The notes: generated by a model not told the origin, from the sequence alone. A stretch of 64,000 nt of DNA from Mycolicibacterium wolinskyi (GCF_002101965.1 NZ_LQQA01000029.1:372001-436000); one strand, 5' to 3'. Positions 18,871 to 27,384 are shown, numbered from the stretch's first letter. Translations and numbers: made by a program.

Positions 18871-19994
18871 GCGCCACGTTGCCGCTGGCGGGAGTGAAGG
18901 TACTCGATCTGTCCACGTTGTTGCCCGGACCGCTGGCCACCCTGATGCTCGCCGAGGCCGGAGCCGACGTGGTCAAGCTCGAACGGCCCGGGCGCGGTGA
19001 CGAGATGCGCAGTTACGAACCGAAGTTCGGTGAGGTGAGTGCCAACTACGCGGTGCTGAACCGCGGCAAGCGAGCCTTCGCGGTCGACTTCAAGGATCCG
19101 GTTCAACGGGATCGCGTGCTCGAACTGGCGGCCGAAGCCGACGTCGTGATGGAGCAGTTCCGGCCGGGCGTGGCCGATCGCCTCGGTCTCGGTTATGAGG
19201 CGATGAGGGCACGTAATCCGAGCGTGGTGTACTGCTCGATCACCGGCTACGGTCCCACCGGCCCGAAGGCCTCGCATGCCGGCCACGATCTGAATTACCT
19301 TGCCTCCTCAGGTCTGCTCGGCGTGGTCACCGACAGCACGGGCTCGCCCAACCTTCCGGTCAGCGTTCTCGCCGACATCGCGGCGGGGACTTATCCCGCG
19401 GTCGTCAACGTTCTGCTCGCCCTGCGGACGGCCGAGCGGACCGGCAGCGGAACTCATCTGCAGATCTCGATGACCCACAACCTGCAGACACTGGCCTACG
19501 GCTACATCGCCGCCCATCAGGCCGGTGGCTCCTGGCCACGACCGGGAGCCGAGCAGCTCACCGGCGGCAGTCCGCGCTACCAGATCTACCCCACGGCCGA
19601 CGGCCGACATGTCGCCTGCGCGGCGCTGGAGCAGAAGTTCTGGGACCGTCTCGTCGAAATCGTGGGCCTGGAGGACAAGTTCCACGACGACGCCGGCCAG
19701 GAACAGGCCGTGATCGCCGCGCTCGGTTCGGTTTTCGAGGCCCACCCGGCTCAGCACTGGCGCGACCTGCTGGACGGTGAGGATGTCTGCACCGTCGTCG
19801 TCAACACGTGGGACGAGGCGGTGGGCGCGGGTCTGGTCGACGTCGACGCACCCGAACGGGTGTCGCAACCCGGCAACCCCGCGGTGTCGGTCCCCACCCT
19901 GCCGAGCTCGTTGGCTCCCGACCTGCGGAGCGCGGGGACCACCAAGGCGTATCCGGCGCTCAACCCGTTGCCCGCGACATCCCTCTGGGCCTGA
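18867..19994 (+). CDS. Alpha-methylacyl-CoA racemase-like family III protein
   Basis: A 375-residue member of the CoA-transferase III fold that keeps the racemase residues rather than only the transferase Asp. His140 in AGHDLNYLASSG and Asp170 in VLADIAAGTYP are 30 residues apart, the same spacing as His126 and Asp156 of mycobacterial MCR. The first family III protein of this operon has Tyr in place of the His. I therefore read this one as an epimerase or racemase of a 2-methyl (or ring-carbon) acyl-CoA, which would convert one stereoisomer to the form the dehydrogenases accept. A CoA-transferase role cannot be excluded. The GTG start overlaps the ligase stop. Confidence 0.7.
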
Positions 19995-20024
19995 GCCCAC
20001 AATCGTTCGCCGAAAGGACATTTC

Positions 20025-21008
20025 ATGCGTGCTGCACTGGTCAAGGAATTCGGGCCACCCTCCAGCATCGTGGTCGAGGACGTCGCCGACTTGCAGCCCG
20101 GTGCCGGCGAGGTCTTGATCGAGGTCGGCGCCGTCAGCATCAATTTCCCGGACATCCTCGTCGTCGAAGGCACCTATCAGAACCTGCCGGCGCGGCCGTT
20201 CAGCCCCGGTAAAGAGGCCGCGGGCCGCGTGATAGCGGTCGGTGACGGCGTCAGCCGCGTGCGCGTGGGTCAGCGCGTACTCGCCCTCGTGGAGTACGGC
20301 GGCTACGCCGAACAGCTCGTGGTGCCAGAGGATCTGGTGATGGAGTTACCCGACGGCATGTCGTATGAAGCCGCTGCCGCGTTCGGGTTGGTGTACTCCA
20401 CGGCCTACTTCGGCCTGCTGCGCCGCGGACAACTCAAACCCGGTGAGACCGTGCTCATCACCGGCGCGGGCGGCGGCGTGGGTTCGGCGGCCGTGCAACT
20501 CGCGAAGGCCTCGGGTGCACGCGTCATCGCCCTGGCCCAAGACGAGGCCAAAGCCGAGCTCGCGCGCAGCCAAGGCGCTGACGTCGCGCTGACATCGAAA
20601 CCGGATACTCTGCGCGACGATCTGTTGGCCGCCACCGACGGTAAGGGCGTCGACGTCGTCATGGACATGCTCGGCGGTGACTTCTTGACCCAGATCATCC
20701 GGGCCACGGCATGGGAGGGCCGCATCGTCATCGTCGGATTCGCCTCCGGCAGCCAGAATCCCATCAAGCCGGGTCATATCCTGGTCAAGAGCATCAGTGT
20801 GATCGGGCTGCAGAGCAGCGACTATCGCGATCGAACCCCCGAGTTGATGCGGTCATCGATGGCCGAGATGTTCGCGCTCTACGAGCAGGGCAAGCTCGAT
20901 GCCGCCGTCGACACCACGTTTCCGTTGGACAAGGTCGGGGATGCGCTGCAGTACGTGAAGGACGGACGCGTGCGGGGCAAGGTCGTCGTCACGACCGGCC
21001 GCGGCTGA
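20025..21008 (+). CDS. NADPH:quinone oxidoreductase-like MDR protein
   Basis: A 327-residue zinc-independent medium-chain dehydrogenase/reductase of the quinone oxidoreductase branch. It has an N-terminal GroES-like domain (to about 120) with no zinc-binding cysteine cluster, then a Rossmann domain with GAGGGVGSAAVQLAK (about 146) and a VVMDMLGG segment. Such enzymes reduce quinones or the double bond of enones and enoyl-CoAs. GAAAGGAC precedes the ATG. In this operon it may reduce an unsaturated intermediate, possibly a ring double bond. Its TGA overlaps the next ATG by one base (TGATG). Confidence 0.82.
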   Translation: MRAALVKEFGPPSSIVVEDVADLQPGAGEVLIEVGAVSINFPDILVVEGTYQNLPARPFSPGKEAAGRVIAVGDGVSRVRVGQRVLALVEYGGYAEQLVVPEDLVMELPDGMSYEAAAAFGLVYSTAYFGLLRRGQLKPGETVLITGAGGGVGSAAVQLAKASGARVIALAQDEAKAELARSQGADVALTSKPDTLRDDLLAATDGKGVDVVMDMLGGDFLTQIIRATAWEGRIVIVGFASGSQNPIKPGHILVKSISVIGLQSSDYRDRTPELMRSSMAEMFALYEQGKLDAAVDTTFPLDKVGDALQYVKDGRVRGKVVVTTGRG

Positions 21009-21460
21009 TGACGCTCTGGTTCGACGACCTGACGGTCGGCCGTGCGTGGTCGGGTGCCTCACGCACCGTGACCGAGGCGGATGTCGACGGGTTCGCCGAG
21101 TTGACCTGGGACCGTTTCCCGCTACACACCAGTGAGGAATTCGCCAAGCGGACAGCCTTCGGCACCCGCATCGCGCACGGTCTGCTGGGGTTGGCCTTCG
21201 CGCACGGCCTGATGTGGGCGAACACCCATGAACTCGATGACTCGGTGATCGCCTTCATCGGCATCCGGGACTGGAAATTCCTGGGTCCCATCTACTTCGG
21301 TGACACCATGCGCGTCGAGTACGAGGTCGTCGAACAGCGGCGGTCCACCACCAAGCCGGACCGCGGTGTGATCGAGTTCGCGGTACGGGTCATCAATCAG
21401 CACGGAGATGTTGTCCAGCAGGGCGTCAAGACGATGCTCATCGGATCGGAGAAGCAATGA
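21008..21460 (+). CDS. MaoC-family (R)-hydratase, hotdog fold
   Basis: A 150-residue single-hotdog MaoC-like dehydratase. The motif FPLHTSEEFAKRTAFGTRIAHGLL (about 38-61; Asp and His dyad region) matches (R)-specific enoyl-CoA hydratases, which hydrate enoyl-CoA to the (3R)-hydroxyacyl-CoA. The catalytic Asp position appears as Leu-His-Thr here, a variation seen in some MaoC paralogues, so activity is likely but not certain. It is embedded in one-base and four-base overlaps with both neighbours, so it is strictly part of the operon. It gives the operon a second stereochemical route for hydration besides the crotonase. Confidence 0.8.
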   Translation: MTLWFDDLTVGRAWSGASRTVTEADVDGFAELTWDRFPLHTSEEFAKRTAFGTRIAHGLLGLAFAHGLMWANTHELDDSVIAFIGIRDWKFLGPIYFGDTMRVEYEVVEQRRSTTKPDRGVIEFAVRVINQHGDVVQQGVKTMLIGSEKQ

Positions 21461-22299
21461 ATCTGCCCGCGCAAGTGGGGGTGTTCGGCGGGGGGCGAAT
21501 GGGTGCCGGTATCGCGCACGCATTCCTGGTCGCCGGTGCCGCGGTGACGGTGATCGAAGCCGACGACGAAGCCGCGGCGGCAAGCGGTGCGCGTGTACGG
21601 GCCGGCCTTGCGAAGGCGGCTGAGCGGCATACGCTTTCGGAACCGCTCGACGGCGTCGCGGCACGCCTGACGGTCACGCCTGATGTGGCTGCCTTGGCCG
21701 GTGCGGCCCTGGTGGTGGAGGCCGTTCCGGAGAACGTGGACCTGAAGACGACGATACTGGCCAAGGTGGAGGAGGTGGCGCCCGAGGCTGCCCTGGCGAC
21801 CAACACCAGTTCACTGTCGGTCGACCGGTTGGCATCCAATCTCAAACGCCCTGAGCGTTTCATCGGCCTGCACTTTTTCAACCCGGTGCCGGTCAGCGAG
21901 CTTGTCGAGATCGTCGTGGGTTCCAAGACTGCGTCCGATCTGGTTACCGCAGCGCAGTCCTGGGTGTCGTCGCTCGGCAAGACCGCGATCACGGTGACCG
22001 ATTCGCCGGGCTTCGCCTCGTCGCGGTTGGGCGTCGCGATCGCGCTGGAAGCCATGCGGATGCTCGAGGACGGCGTCGCGACCGCCGAGGACATCGATAC
22101 CGCGATGACGCTGGGTTACAAGCATCCGATGGGTCCGCTTCGCACCACCGACGTCGTGGGGCTCGATGTGCGCCTGGCCATCGCCGAGCATCTCGCCCGC
22201 GAGGTGGGACCGCGGTTCGAACCCCCGGCGATCCTCCGGGAGAAGGTCGCTGCGGGTCACCTGGGACGCAAGTCGGGTCAAGGCTTCTATTCGTGGTGA
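21457..22299 (+). CDS. 3-hydroxyacyl-CoA dehydrogenase, copy 3
   Basis: A 280-residue homologue of the two earlier dehydrogenases: GGGRMGAGIAHAFL at the N-terminus, TNTSSLSVD, GLHFFNPVPVSELVEI (catalytic His and Glu), DSPGFASSRLG, and a C-terminal GHLGRKSGQGFYSW. It starts in a 4-bp overlap with the MaoC gene and is the last gene of the operon. Its stop is 4 bp from the stop of the convergent phosphatase-family gene, with only a short CGCTAGCG palindrome between. Three divergent copies in one operon point to several hydroxyacyl-CoA oxidation steps. Confidence 0.88.
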   Translation: MNLPAQVGVFGGGRMGAGIAHAFLVAGAAVTVIEADDEAAAASGARVRAGLAKAAERHTLSEPLDGVAARLTVTPDVAALAGAALVVEAVPENVDLKTTILAKVEEVAPEAALATNTSSLSVDRLASNLKRPERFIGLHFFNPVPVSELVEIVVGSKTASDLVTAAQSWVSSLGKTAITVTDSPGFASSRLGVAIALEAMRMLEDGVATAEDIDTAMTLGYKHPMGPLRTTDVVGLDVRLAIAEHLAREVGPRFEPPAILREKVAAGHLGRKSGQGFYSW

Positions 22300-22303
22300 T
22301 GCG

Positions 22304-22993
22304 CTAGCGGAACGTCATCATCGCCCGCGCGCCCGTGGCATCGGGAATGTCGAGGTGCGCGTGCTCGTTCACCGACACCACGGACACCCCCGTCGATCCC
22401 ACGATCAACTTGGTGATCGACGCGTTGATCATGGTGCGGGACAAGCGGATCCAACTACTGGCAGGCAGATCCCAGATCTGGGCGAGGATCTGGGCGATCG
22501 TGCCGGACGAGGACACCGCGACGACTGTCTGGCCTGGCCCGGCGAGCTCGCTGACCGACTGCAGTGCGAGAGCGCACCGCCGCTGGTAGTCCTCGTAGGA
22601 CTCGGCCACGGAGTACGGCAGTCCTTGCGGCGTGGTCCAATCATGCAGGGCCGCATCGACACTGGATTGCAGCTCGCGTCCGGCGCCCGTGGTGGCCAAC
22701 TGCCCGCCGCCCAGGATCGCATCCATGTCGTACTCGTTCCAGTGCGGATTGCTCACCGGAGTTCCTTCGTGGGCGGCGGCGCGCAGGACGCATTCGAGTG
22801 TCTCCTCCTGTCGGGCAAGGTCACCCGAGATCGCGGCGGTGATCGAATCCACGCGGGCGGCGAGGGCTTTGCCGGTCGACGTGGCCTGCGCACGGCCCAG
22901 GTCGGTGAGCCCGCCGTCGGCGCGGGACCGGGCGGCGGCGCCGTAGGCCTGTGCGCGCGCCTGGCCGTGTCGCACGAGATAGACGACGCCCAC
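22304..22993 (-). CDS. Histidine phosphatase superfamily protein
   Basis: A 229-residue phosphoglycerate-mutase-like protein. The phospho-accepting motif VRHGQ is at residues 7-11 and an Arg-containing segment follows (SRADGGLTDLGRAQA). The second conserved catalytic His, normally in a hydrophobic-His-GG turn, is replaced by AVSSSGTIA (about residue 180). The GTG start was chosen because AAGGAGG lies 6 nt upstream; a start 21 nt earlier has no such site. It is divergent from the GntR gene, and the GntR box lies between them, so it may share that control. The biological substrate is unknown. Confidence 0.78.
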   Translation of the reverse strand: MGVVYLVRHGQARAQAYGAAARSRADGGLTDLGRAQATSTGKALAARVDSITAAISGDLARQEETLECVLRAAAHEGTPVSNPHWNEYDMDAILGGGQLATTGAGRELQSSVDAALHDWTTPQGLPYSVAESYEDYQRRCALALQSVSELAGPGQTVVAVSSSGTIAQILAQIWDLPASSWIRLSRTMINASITKLIVGSTGVSVVSVNEHAHLDIPDATGARAMMTFR

Positions 22994-23041
22994 CGTGGTC
23001 CTCCTTCTGTACAAACGTAGGCCGCTGAACGGCCCTCATGC

Positions 23042-23056
23042 TAATGTCGAACATTA
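23042..23056. promoter_or_regulatory. GntR/FadR-type operator, perfect TAATGT-N3-ACATTA
   Basis: A perfect 6-bp-arm inverted repeat around CGA, 34 bp upstream of the GntR start and 49 bp upstream of the divergent phosphatase-family start. The AATGT-N3-ACATT core is identical to the site at 7946. The position suits autoregulation and control of the divergent gene. Confidence 0.65.
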
Positions 23057-23089
23057 AGTGATATTGCTGTGACGTTCAAAGGGTGGGCT

Positions 23090-23836
23090 ATGGTCAGCGG
23101 GGCAACCAACGGGTCCAAGCAACGAATGATCGGGCAGGCTGTGCTGCGTCCGCGGCAGCAGGTCGAGGAAACCATCAGGGCCGCGATCCTGTCCGGCGAG
23201 CTACAGAGCGGTGAGATGCTGCCGCCCGAGGCGGAGTTGGCTCGGCAGTTCAACGTCAGTCGCACCACGTTGCGCGAGGCGTTGCGGGTCCTTACCTCCC
23301 AGCATCTGATCACCAAGATCCCGGGTGCGCGTGGCGGCAATTTCGTGCAATCCGTCGACTATCACTCGCTGGGGACGGTCATGACGGAGGCGGTCGACAA
23401 CCTGCTCACGCTCGGCAGCATCCGCTTCGACGAGGTCGCCGACGTCCGCCAGTATCTCGAGGTGCCCGCGGTCCGGCTGGCTGCGATCCATCGGTCCGAG
23501 GACGATCTGGCCGGACTCACCGAGATCGTGGAACGGCAGAAAACGGCGTCGGTCGATGATCCCGAGATCCCCGACCTCGACCGCAAATTCCACACCTTGA
23601 TCGCACGAGCGTCGGGCAACCGGGTTTTGGCGTCGTGCGTCGCCGCCCTGCATCACGCCACCGAACCCGTTCACTATCTCGATCTTTCGCCGGAAGTCGG
23701 AAAGCAGACGGTCCGCCAGCACGCCGCGATCCTGCGGGCGATCGACAAGCGCGACGCCGATGCCGCGGAGGCCGCCATCGTCGACCACCTCACCTACCTG
23801 CGCAAGCACATCGTCGCGCACCAGGCCGCGGAGTGA
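23090..23836 (+). CDS. GntR-family regulator, FadR/FCD subfamily
   Basis: A 248-residue regulator with an N-terminal winged helix (ETIRAAILSGELQSGEMLPP, EAELARQFNVSRTTLREALRVL) and a C-terminal all-helical FCD domain. The FCD metal-binding residues are plausible: an Asp/Glu-rich RQYLEVPAVRLAA helix, then FHTLIARASGN and the HAAILRAIDKRD segment. The ATG at 23090 was chosen for AAAGGG 6 nt upstream. The operator before the gene is repeated in front of the 8.2-22.3 kb operon. I infer that this protein controls that operon, with an acyl-CoA or acid intermediate as ligand. Confidence 0.88.
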   Translation: MVSGATNGSKQRMIGQAVLRPRQQVEETIRAAILSGELQSGEMLPPEAELARQFNVSRTTLREALRVLTSQHLITKIPGARGGNFVQSVDYHSLGTVMTEAVDNLLTLGSIRFDEVADVRQYLEVPAVRLAAIHRSEDDLAGLTEIVERQKTASVDDPEIPDLDRKFHTLIARASGNRVLASCVAALHHATEPVHYLDLSPEVGKQTVRQHAAILRAIDKRDADAAEAAIVDHLTYLRKHIVAHQAAE

Positions 23837-23846
23837 CCTGAGTTCG

Positions 23847-23863
23847 CGGTCATGCGGTGACCG
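23847..23863. terminator. Hairpin between convergent GntR and MFS genes
   Basis: CGGTCA, five loop bases TGCGG, then TGACCG. The stop codon of the minus-strand MFS gene (TCA on the plus strand at 23850-23852) lies inside the left arm. It is short, with no T-run, so it is a weak candidate terminator. Confidence 0.35.
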
Positions 23864-25064
23864 TGCGCGGTTCGAGGTGCTTGGACCATCCCGATGCGCA
23901 CAGTGCCGCGCACACGGCCGCCAGCAGTCCGAGTGCGGTCAGCATGACGGGGTAGCTGAAGAAGTGGGCGAGCGCGGCCAGTGCTGCCGGCAGGAGGAAG
24001 CCGACGTAGGCCAGTGAGTAGTAGACGCCCGAGATCCCGGCGAGTTCGTCGGGTTCGGCGATGCGCTGGATCTCCAAAAGTCCGGAGACGATGGCGATTC
24101 CGTATGCACTGCCGAGGAGCATCGCGACGAGCACGGCCACCAGTGCCGACCGCGTGATCGCGGTGGCGACTGCGGCGAACACCCCGAGGGCCATCAGGAC
24201 CATCGATACCACGACGGCTCGGGCGCTCGAATGGTCGTCGAGCCGGCGGGCGATCGGTTGCACCAGGACACCGCATCCGAGTGTCAGCACCGTCAGACCT
24301 GCGGTGTAAAGCAACGCCCACGAGCCGAGTTCGTCGGCCACGAGCGCGGGCACGATCGCGTAGGCGATACCGGCTGAGCCAAAGATCCACGGCGCCATGG
24401 GAACAACGACGCGCAGGAAGCGGCGGTGACCGGCGGCGGGTACCCGCAATCCGTGCAGGATGCTGCCGGCGGCGCCCTCGGTGCGTGTCTCGACGGTGCG
24501 GCGCTGCACGGCCCACAGTGCGGGCAGGCACAGGACCGCATGGACGACATAGGTCAGCACGAGCGGTAGCGGTGCGAACGCGGCGAGCAGGCCCGCGCAC
24601 AGCGGGCCCACGCCGAGGCCGAGCGAGAGGCAGATCGAGGCGCGGCGCGCGCCGGTGCCGGGCGCTGTGTCGTCGAACGGCGGCCGGGACAGTTCGGCGA
24701 TCCAGGCCGATCCCACGGCCATCGCGATGCCCACGGCCAGACCGCTCAACAGTCGACCGGTGAACAGCGCTGGAAAACCCCAGACGTCGCCGATGGCGAT
24801 GATGACGCTGCCCAGCGCGGAACTCACCACCCCGGCCGACATCACGGGCCGGCGGCCATGGCGGTCCGACAGCGTCGACGCGATGAGCAGGCCGGGAACG
24901 AGACCGAGCACGTACGCGCCGAGCAGAACATCGACGTCGACGCGCGTGTAACCGGAATGCTCGGCATAGGCGATGAGCAACGGCGTGAACTGATTTCCGC
25001 CCCACCCGATGCAGAAGGCGGCGATCGCGACGGCCACCCATGGTTGGACGCGCGTGCGGGTCAT
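23850..25064 (-). CDS. MFS transporter
   Basis: A 404-residue carrier with about 12 hydrophobic helices and the MFS loop SDRHGRRPVM after helix 2 (about residues 65-74). A second, weaker loop lies at mid-protein. It starts in a 4-bp overlap with the GntR gene and is read after it, so the two form an operon and the GntR ligand is probably the transported compound or a product of it. I cannot name the substrate. The fold looks like the drug/organic-compound branch rather than the sugar or MHS branches. Confidence 0.83.
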   Translation of the reverse strand: MTRTRVQPWVAVAIAAFCIGWGGNQFTPLLIAYAEHSGYTRVDVDVLLGAYVLGLVPGLLIASTLSDRHGRRPVMSAGVVSSALGSVIIAIGDVWGFPALFTGRLLSGLAVGIAMAVGSAWIAELSRPPFDDTAPGTGARRASICLSLGLGVGPLCAGLLAAFAPLPLVLTYVVHAVLCLPALWAVQRRTVETRTEGAAGSILHGLRVPAAGHRRFLRVVVPMAPWIFGSAGIAYAIVPALVADELGSWALLYTAGLTVLTLGCGVLVQPIARRLDDHSSARAVVVSMVLMALGVFAAVATAITRSALVAVLVAMLLGSAYGIAIVSGLLEIQRIAEPDELAGISGVYYSLAYVGFLLPAALAALAHFFSYPVMLTALGLLAAVCAALCASGWSKHLEPRTVTA

Positions 25065-25690
25065 CCGAGCACCACCCGGTACGTCGCCTCCAGATGAGCC
25101 AGCAGGGCGGCCTCGAAAGCCGCGACATCGCGTCGGCCGATCGCCTCGGCGAGCCGGCCGTGCTCGTTGACGAGTTCGGTCAACCGGGCGGAATCCGACC
25201 GTGCGGCGTCGGCCATCATGCGGCGTTGCCGATCGCTCAGCGAACCGTAGAAGCGTTGGGCGATCGAGTTGCCTGCCACCTCCACGATGCGCCGGTGAAA
25301 CGCGTCGTCGGCGGCCGCGAACTGCTGGGTGTCACCCGCGACCCGGCGCTGCTCGGCCACGAGATCGGTGAGCTCGGTGAACAGCTGGTCGACCGTTTCG
25401 GGTGACCGGCACAGCCGGCGCACCGCGGCGGTCTCGAGCGCGAGGCGCATCTCGAGAAGGTCGGTGGCCTCACGCGAGGGTACGGGTATGACGACCGCGC
25501 CGCGGCGGGGCAGCAGATCCAACAGATCCTCGGCGGCCAGCCGCAGGAACGCCTCGTGTACCGGGGTTCGGCTGATGCCGAGCTGACCGGCGACCTCGAC
25601 CTCACTGAGCAGCTGACCGCCGCGGACCTCGCCCGACAGAATCTGGTTCTTGGTCAGTTGGTAGGCGCGCTGGCTGCTGGAGCTCTCCAT
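25061..25690 (-). CDS. GntR-family regulator, FCD subfamily
   Basis: A 209-residue repressor: winged helix at residues 8-70 (YQLTKNQILSGEVRGGQLLS, EVEVAGQLGISRTPVHEAFLRL) followed by an FCD ligand domain with DDAFHRRIVEVAGN and a HGRLAEAIGRRD segment. It is followed by the MFS gene in a 4-bp overlap. Two perfect TTGCATGCAA palindromes stand 20-42 bp upstream of the ATG and are the obvious operators. This is the second GntR of the region. Its boxes are unrelated in sequence to those of the protein encoded at 23090. Confidence 0.86.
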   Translation of the reverse strand: MESSSSQRAYQLTKNQILSGEVRGGQLLSEVEVAGQLGISRTPVHEAFLRLAAEDLLDLLPRRGAVVIPVPSREATDLLEMRLALETAAVRRLCRSPETVDQLFTELTDLVAEQRRVAGDTQQFAAADDAFHRRIVEVAGNSIAQRFYGSLSDRQRRMMADAARSDSARLTELVNEHGRLAEAIGRRDVAAFEAALLAHLEATYRVVLG

Positions 25691-25707
25691 GGCGCACCAC
25701 TGTACGC

Positions 25708-25733
25708 GCTTGCATGCAACCTTGCATGCAAGC
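25708..25733. promoter_or_regulatory. Tandem TTGCATGCAA palindromes, GntR operator
   Basis: TTGCATGCAA occurs at 25710-25719 and again at 25722-25731, centres 12 bp apart. The two together with flanking GC/GC form a 26-bp near-perfect palindrome that breaks only at the central CC. They lie between the PfpI stop and the GntR start, so they should control the GntR-MFS pair. Confidence 0.65.
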
Positions 25734-25735
25734 TC

Positions 25736-26296
25736 TCAGGACTGCGGTGCGCGGTCCTTCGCGAAGGCCTCGACGATGGCCGCGCAGAACGCGGGCAGGT
25801 CGTCAGGGGATCGGCTGGTCATCAGATTGCCGTCGACGACGAGTTCCTGATCGACGACGTTGGCCCCGGCATTGCGCAGATCGGTGCGCAGGCTGGGATA
25901 TGACGTCAGCGTGCGGCCTTTGGCGACGCCGGCCTCGACGAGTGTCCACGGGCCATGGCAGATCACGCCGACGGGCTTGCCCGATTCGACGAAGTCGCGC
26001 ACGAACGACACCGCGTCCGAGTCGGACCGCAGCTTATCGGCGTTGACGGTGCCGCCGGGGATCACCAGTCCGTCGAACTCGTCGACCTTGGCCTTCGCGA
26101 CCGGACGGTCGACGTCATATGTTCCGGCGGGCTGCAGGTCGTGGTCGCGCGCGTCGATCGCGTCGCTCTTGAGTGACAGCAGTTCGGTTGTTCCGCCTGC
26201 GTTGCGGACGGCGTCGCGAGGCTCGGTCAGTTCACGCCGTTCGACACCGTCGGTCGCCAGGATGGCGATCTTCTTGCCGTCGAGTACTTGGGACAT
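25736..26296 (-). CDS. DJ-1/PfpI-family protein (glutamine amidotransferase-like fold)
   Basis: A 186-residue single-domain protein of the PfpI/YhbO type. The nucleophile-elbow Cys is in VICHGPWTLVEAG (about residue 112), the conserved Glu is near the N-terminus (GVERRELTEP) and PGGTVNADKLR fits the family. Members act as stress-related deglycases, glyoxalases or proteases, and their exact activity is debated. It ends 2 bp before the GntR operator region and follows the DUF5313 gene on the same strand. An A/T-rich tract with a T-run precedes the start codon. Confidence 0.85.
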   Translation of the reverse strand: MSQVLDGKKIAILATDGVERRELTEPRDAVRNAGGTTELLSLKSDAIDARDHDLQPAGTYDVDRPVAKAKVDEFDGLVIPGGTVNADKLRSDSDAVSFVRDFVESGKPVGVICHGPWTLVEAGVAKGRTLTSYPSLRTDLRNAGANVVDQELVVDGNLMTSRSPDDLPAFCAAIVEAFAKDRAPQS

Positions 26297-26351
26297 AGGT
26301 GGCCTCCCTTTTTTTCGTGGTTCGCTTGAGGCCTACCCATTGCGGAGCGTT

Positions 26352-26768
26352 TTAGAACGGGCTGCTGTTCTGCTGGTATTTGGCTTCTTGGGGCCGGGGT
26401 CCGAAGCGCCGGATGTAGTCCTCGTGGATGTGTGCTTCCTTCTTGTACTTGATCTCGTCGACGAGGTTGGGGTCCAGATTGTGCTGGGCCAGGCGATGGC
26501 GGCGCCAGACCTTGTTGAGCGCGAGCGCCATGAGGAGCGCCCAGATGTAGATCGGCACGGTCATCTCGATGTGCACGTACAGCGAGGCAGGCAGCAACCA
26601 GAACGGAGCGAGCACGAACAGCGGCGGGATGGCCATGCGGATCATGTGCCTGCGGATCGCGCCATGGTCGGCCAGATCGTGGGCAACCCAGTCGCGCATC
26701 GAGTCGGGTAGCCGTTTTCCGTACGAATAGGCGATGTACTGAAAGAGATTGGGCTTGGTGGCGGCCAT
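26352..26768 (-). CDS. DUF5313 family membrane protein
   Basis: A 138-residue protein that I recognise as the actinobacterial DUF5313 family. It has an N-terminal amphipathic part (NLFQYIAYSYGKRLPDSMRDWV), two transmembrane helices at about 45-65 and 72-88, and a charged C-terminal tail with HIHEDYIRRFG. The function is not known. It starts 19 bp after the stop of the OhrR-like gene and is read in the same direction, so both may be transcribed together. Confidence 0.75.
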   Translation of the reverse strand: MAATKPNLFQYIAYSYGKRLPDSMRDWVAHDLADHGAIRRHMIRMAIPPLFVLAPFWLLPASLYVHIEMTVPIYIWALLMALALNKVWRRHRLAQHNLDPNLVDEIKYKKEAHIHEDYIRRFGPRPQEAKYQQNSSPF

Positions 26769-26787
26769 GATGCGTCCTAGTGGTTCG

Positions 26788-27279
26788 TCAGTGGGTGAGA
26801 GCGTTGGCGGCGAGCGCGGCGCTGTTGATGCGGGTCAGTACGCGATGGAGTTCTTCGAGTTCGGCCATGTCGACTCCGAGTCGGGCGACGACGGCGGGCG
26901 GGATGTCCAGTGCGCGGTCGCGAAGTTCGATCCCGGCCCCGGTGAGTGCGATGTCGGTTGCGCGCTCGTCACCGGTGCTTCGGGTGCGGGTGATGAGCCC
27001 GAGTGCCTCCAGGCGCTTGAGCATGGGCGACAGTGTCGCGGAGTCGAGCTGAAGTGCCGCGGCGATCTGCTTGACCGAGAGCGGGGGAGTGCCGCCGGAA
27101 TTCGACCGGTGGTGGTCCCACAACGCGAGCATGACCAGGTATTGCGGATGGGTCAGGCCCAGCGGCTCGAGCAGTGGCCGGTACACCGACAGCACCGCCC
27201 GGTTGGTGACGGCCAACGCGAAACAGACCTGGCGCTCCAGGGCCAACGGATCGATGTCGACCCCGGTCGATGTGGACAT
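26788..27279 (-). CDS. OhrR-like MarR-family redox regulator
   Basis: A 163-residue MarR protein with close OhrR features: the N-terminal RQVCFALA segment with Cys19 at the position of the peroxide-sensing Cys, the helix-turn-helix SVKQIAAALQLDSATLSPMLKRLEALG, the wing RTRSTGDERATDI, and the ALDIPPAVV linker. OhrR represses organic hydroperoxide resistance genes and is released when the Cys is oxidised. The start is the ATG at 27279; an in-frame TTG at 27297 would add six residues. No ohr gene is adjacent. An OsmC-family gene exists 34 kb away at 61492. A GTTAG-N4-CTAAC palindrome lies 21 bp upstream of the ATG. Confidence 0.82.
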   Translation of the reverse strand: MSTSTGVDIDPLALERQVCFALAVTNRAVLSVYRPLLEPLGLTHPQYLVMLALWDHHRSNSGGTPPLSVKQIAAALQLDSATLSPMLKRLEALGLITRTRSTGDERATDIALTGAGIELRDRALDIPPAVVARLGVDMAELEELHRVLTRINSAALAANALTH

Positions 27280-27299
27280 GACTAAATCGTACGCCAATA

Positions 27300-27313
27300 G
27301 TTAGGGCACTAAC
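27300..27313. promoter_or_regulatory. Inverted repeat GTTAG-N4-CTAAC before the MarR gene
   Basis: Perfect 5-bp arms around GGCA. Extending outward (ATA / AAT) gives 7 of 8 matching positions per arm. It sits just upstream of the OhrR-like start and 72 bp from the divergent methyltransferase gene, so it is a probable MarR operator that could control both. Confidence 0.5.
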
Positions 27314-27384
27314 AATGTCCGGGCGCTCACATCCGCGGGAAAATCATTGGCTAGCGCCGGGCCGTGGATGTGAGGGTGTCCAGC

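Noticed and set aside
22302..22309. CGCTAGCG palindrome between the convergent dehydrogenase and phosphatase-family genes
   Set aside because: Eight bases without a loop are too short for a terminator and occur by chance in such GC-rich DNA.
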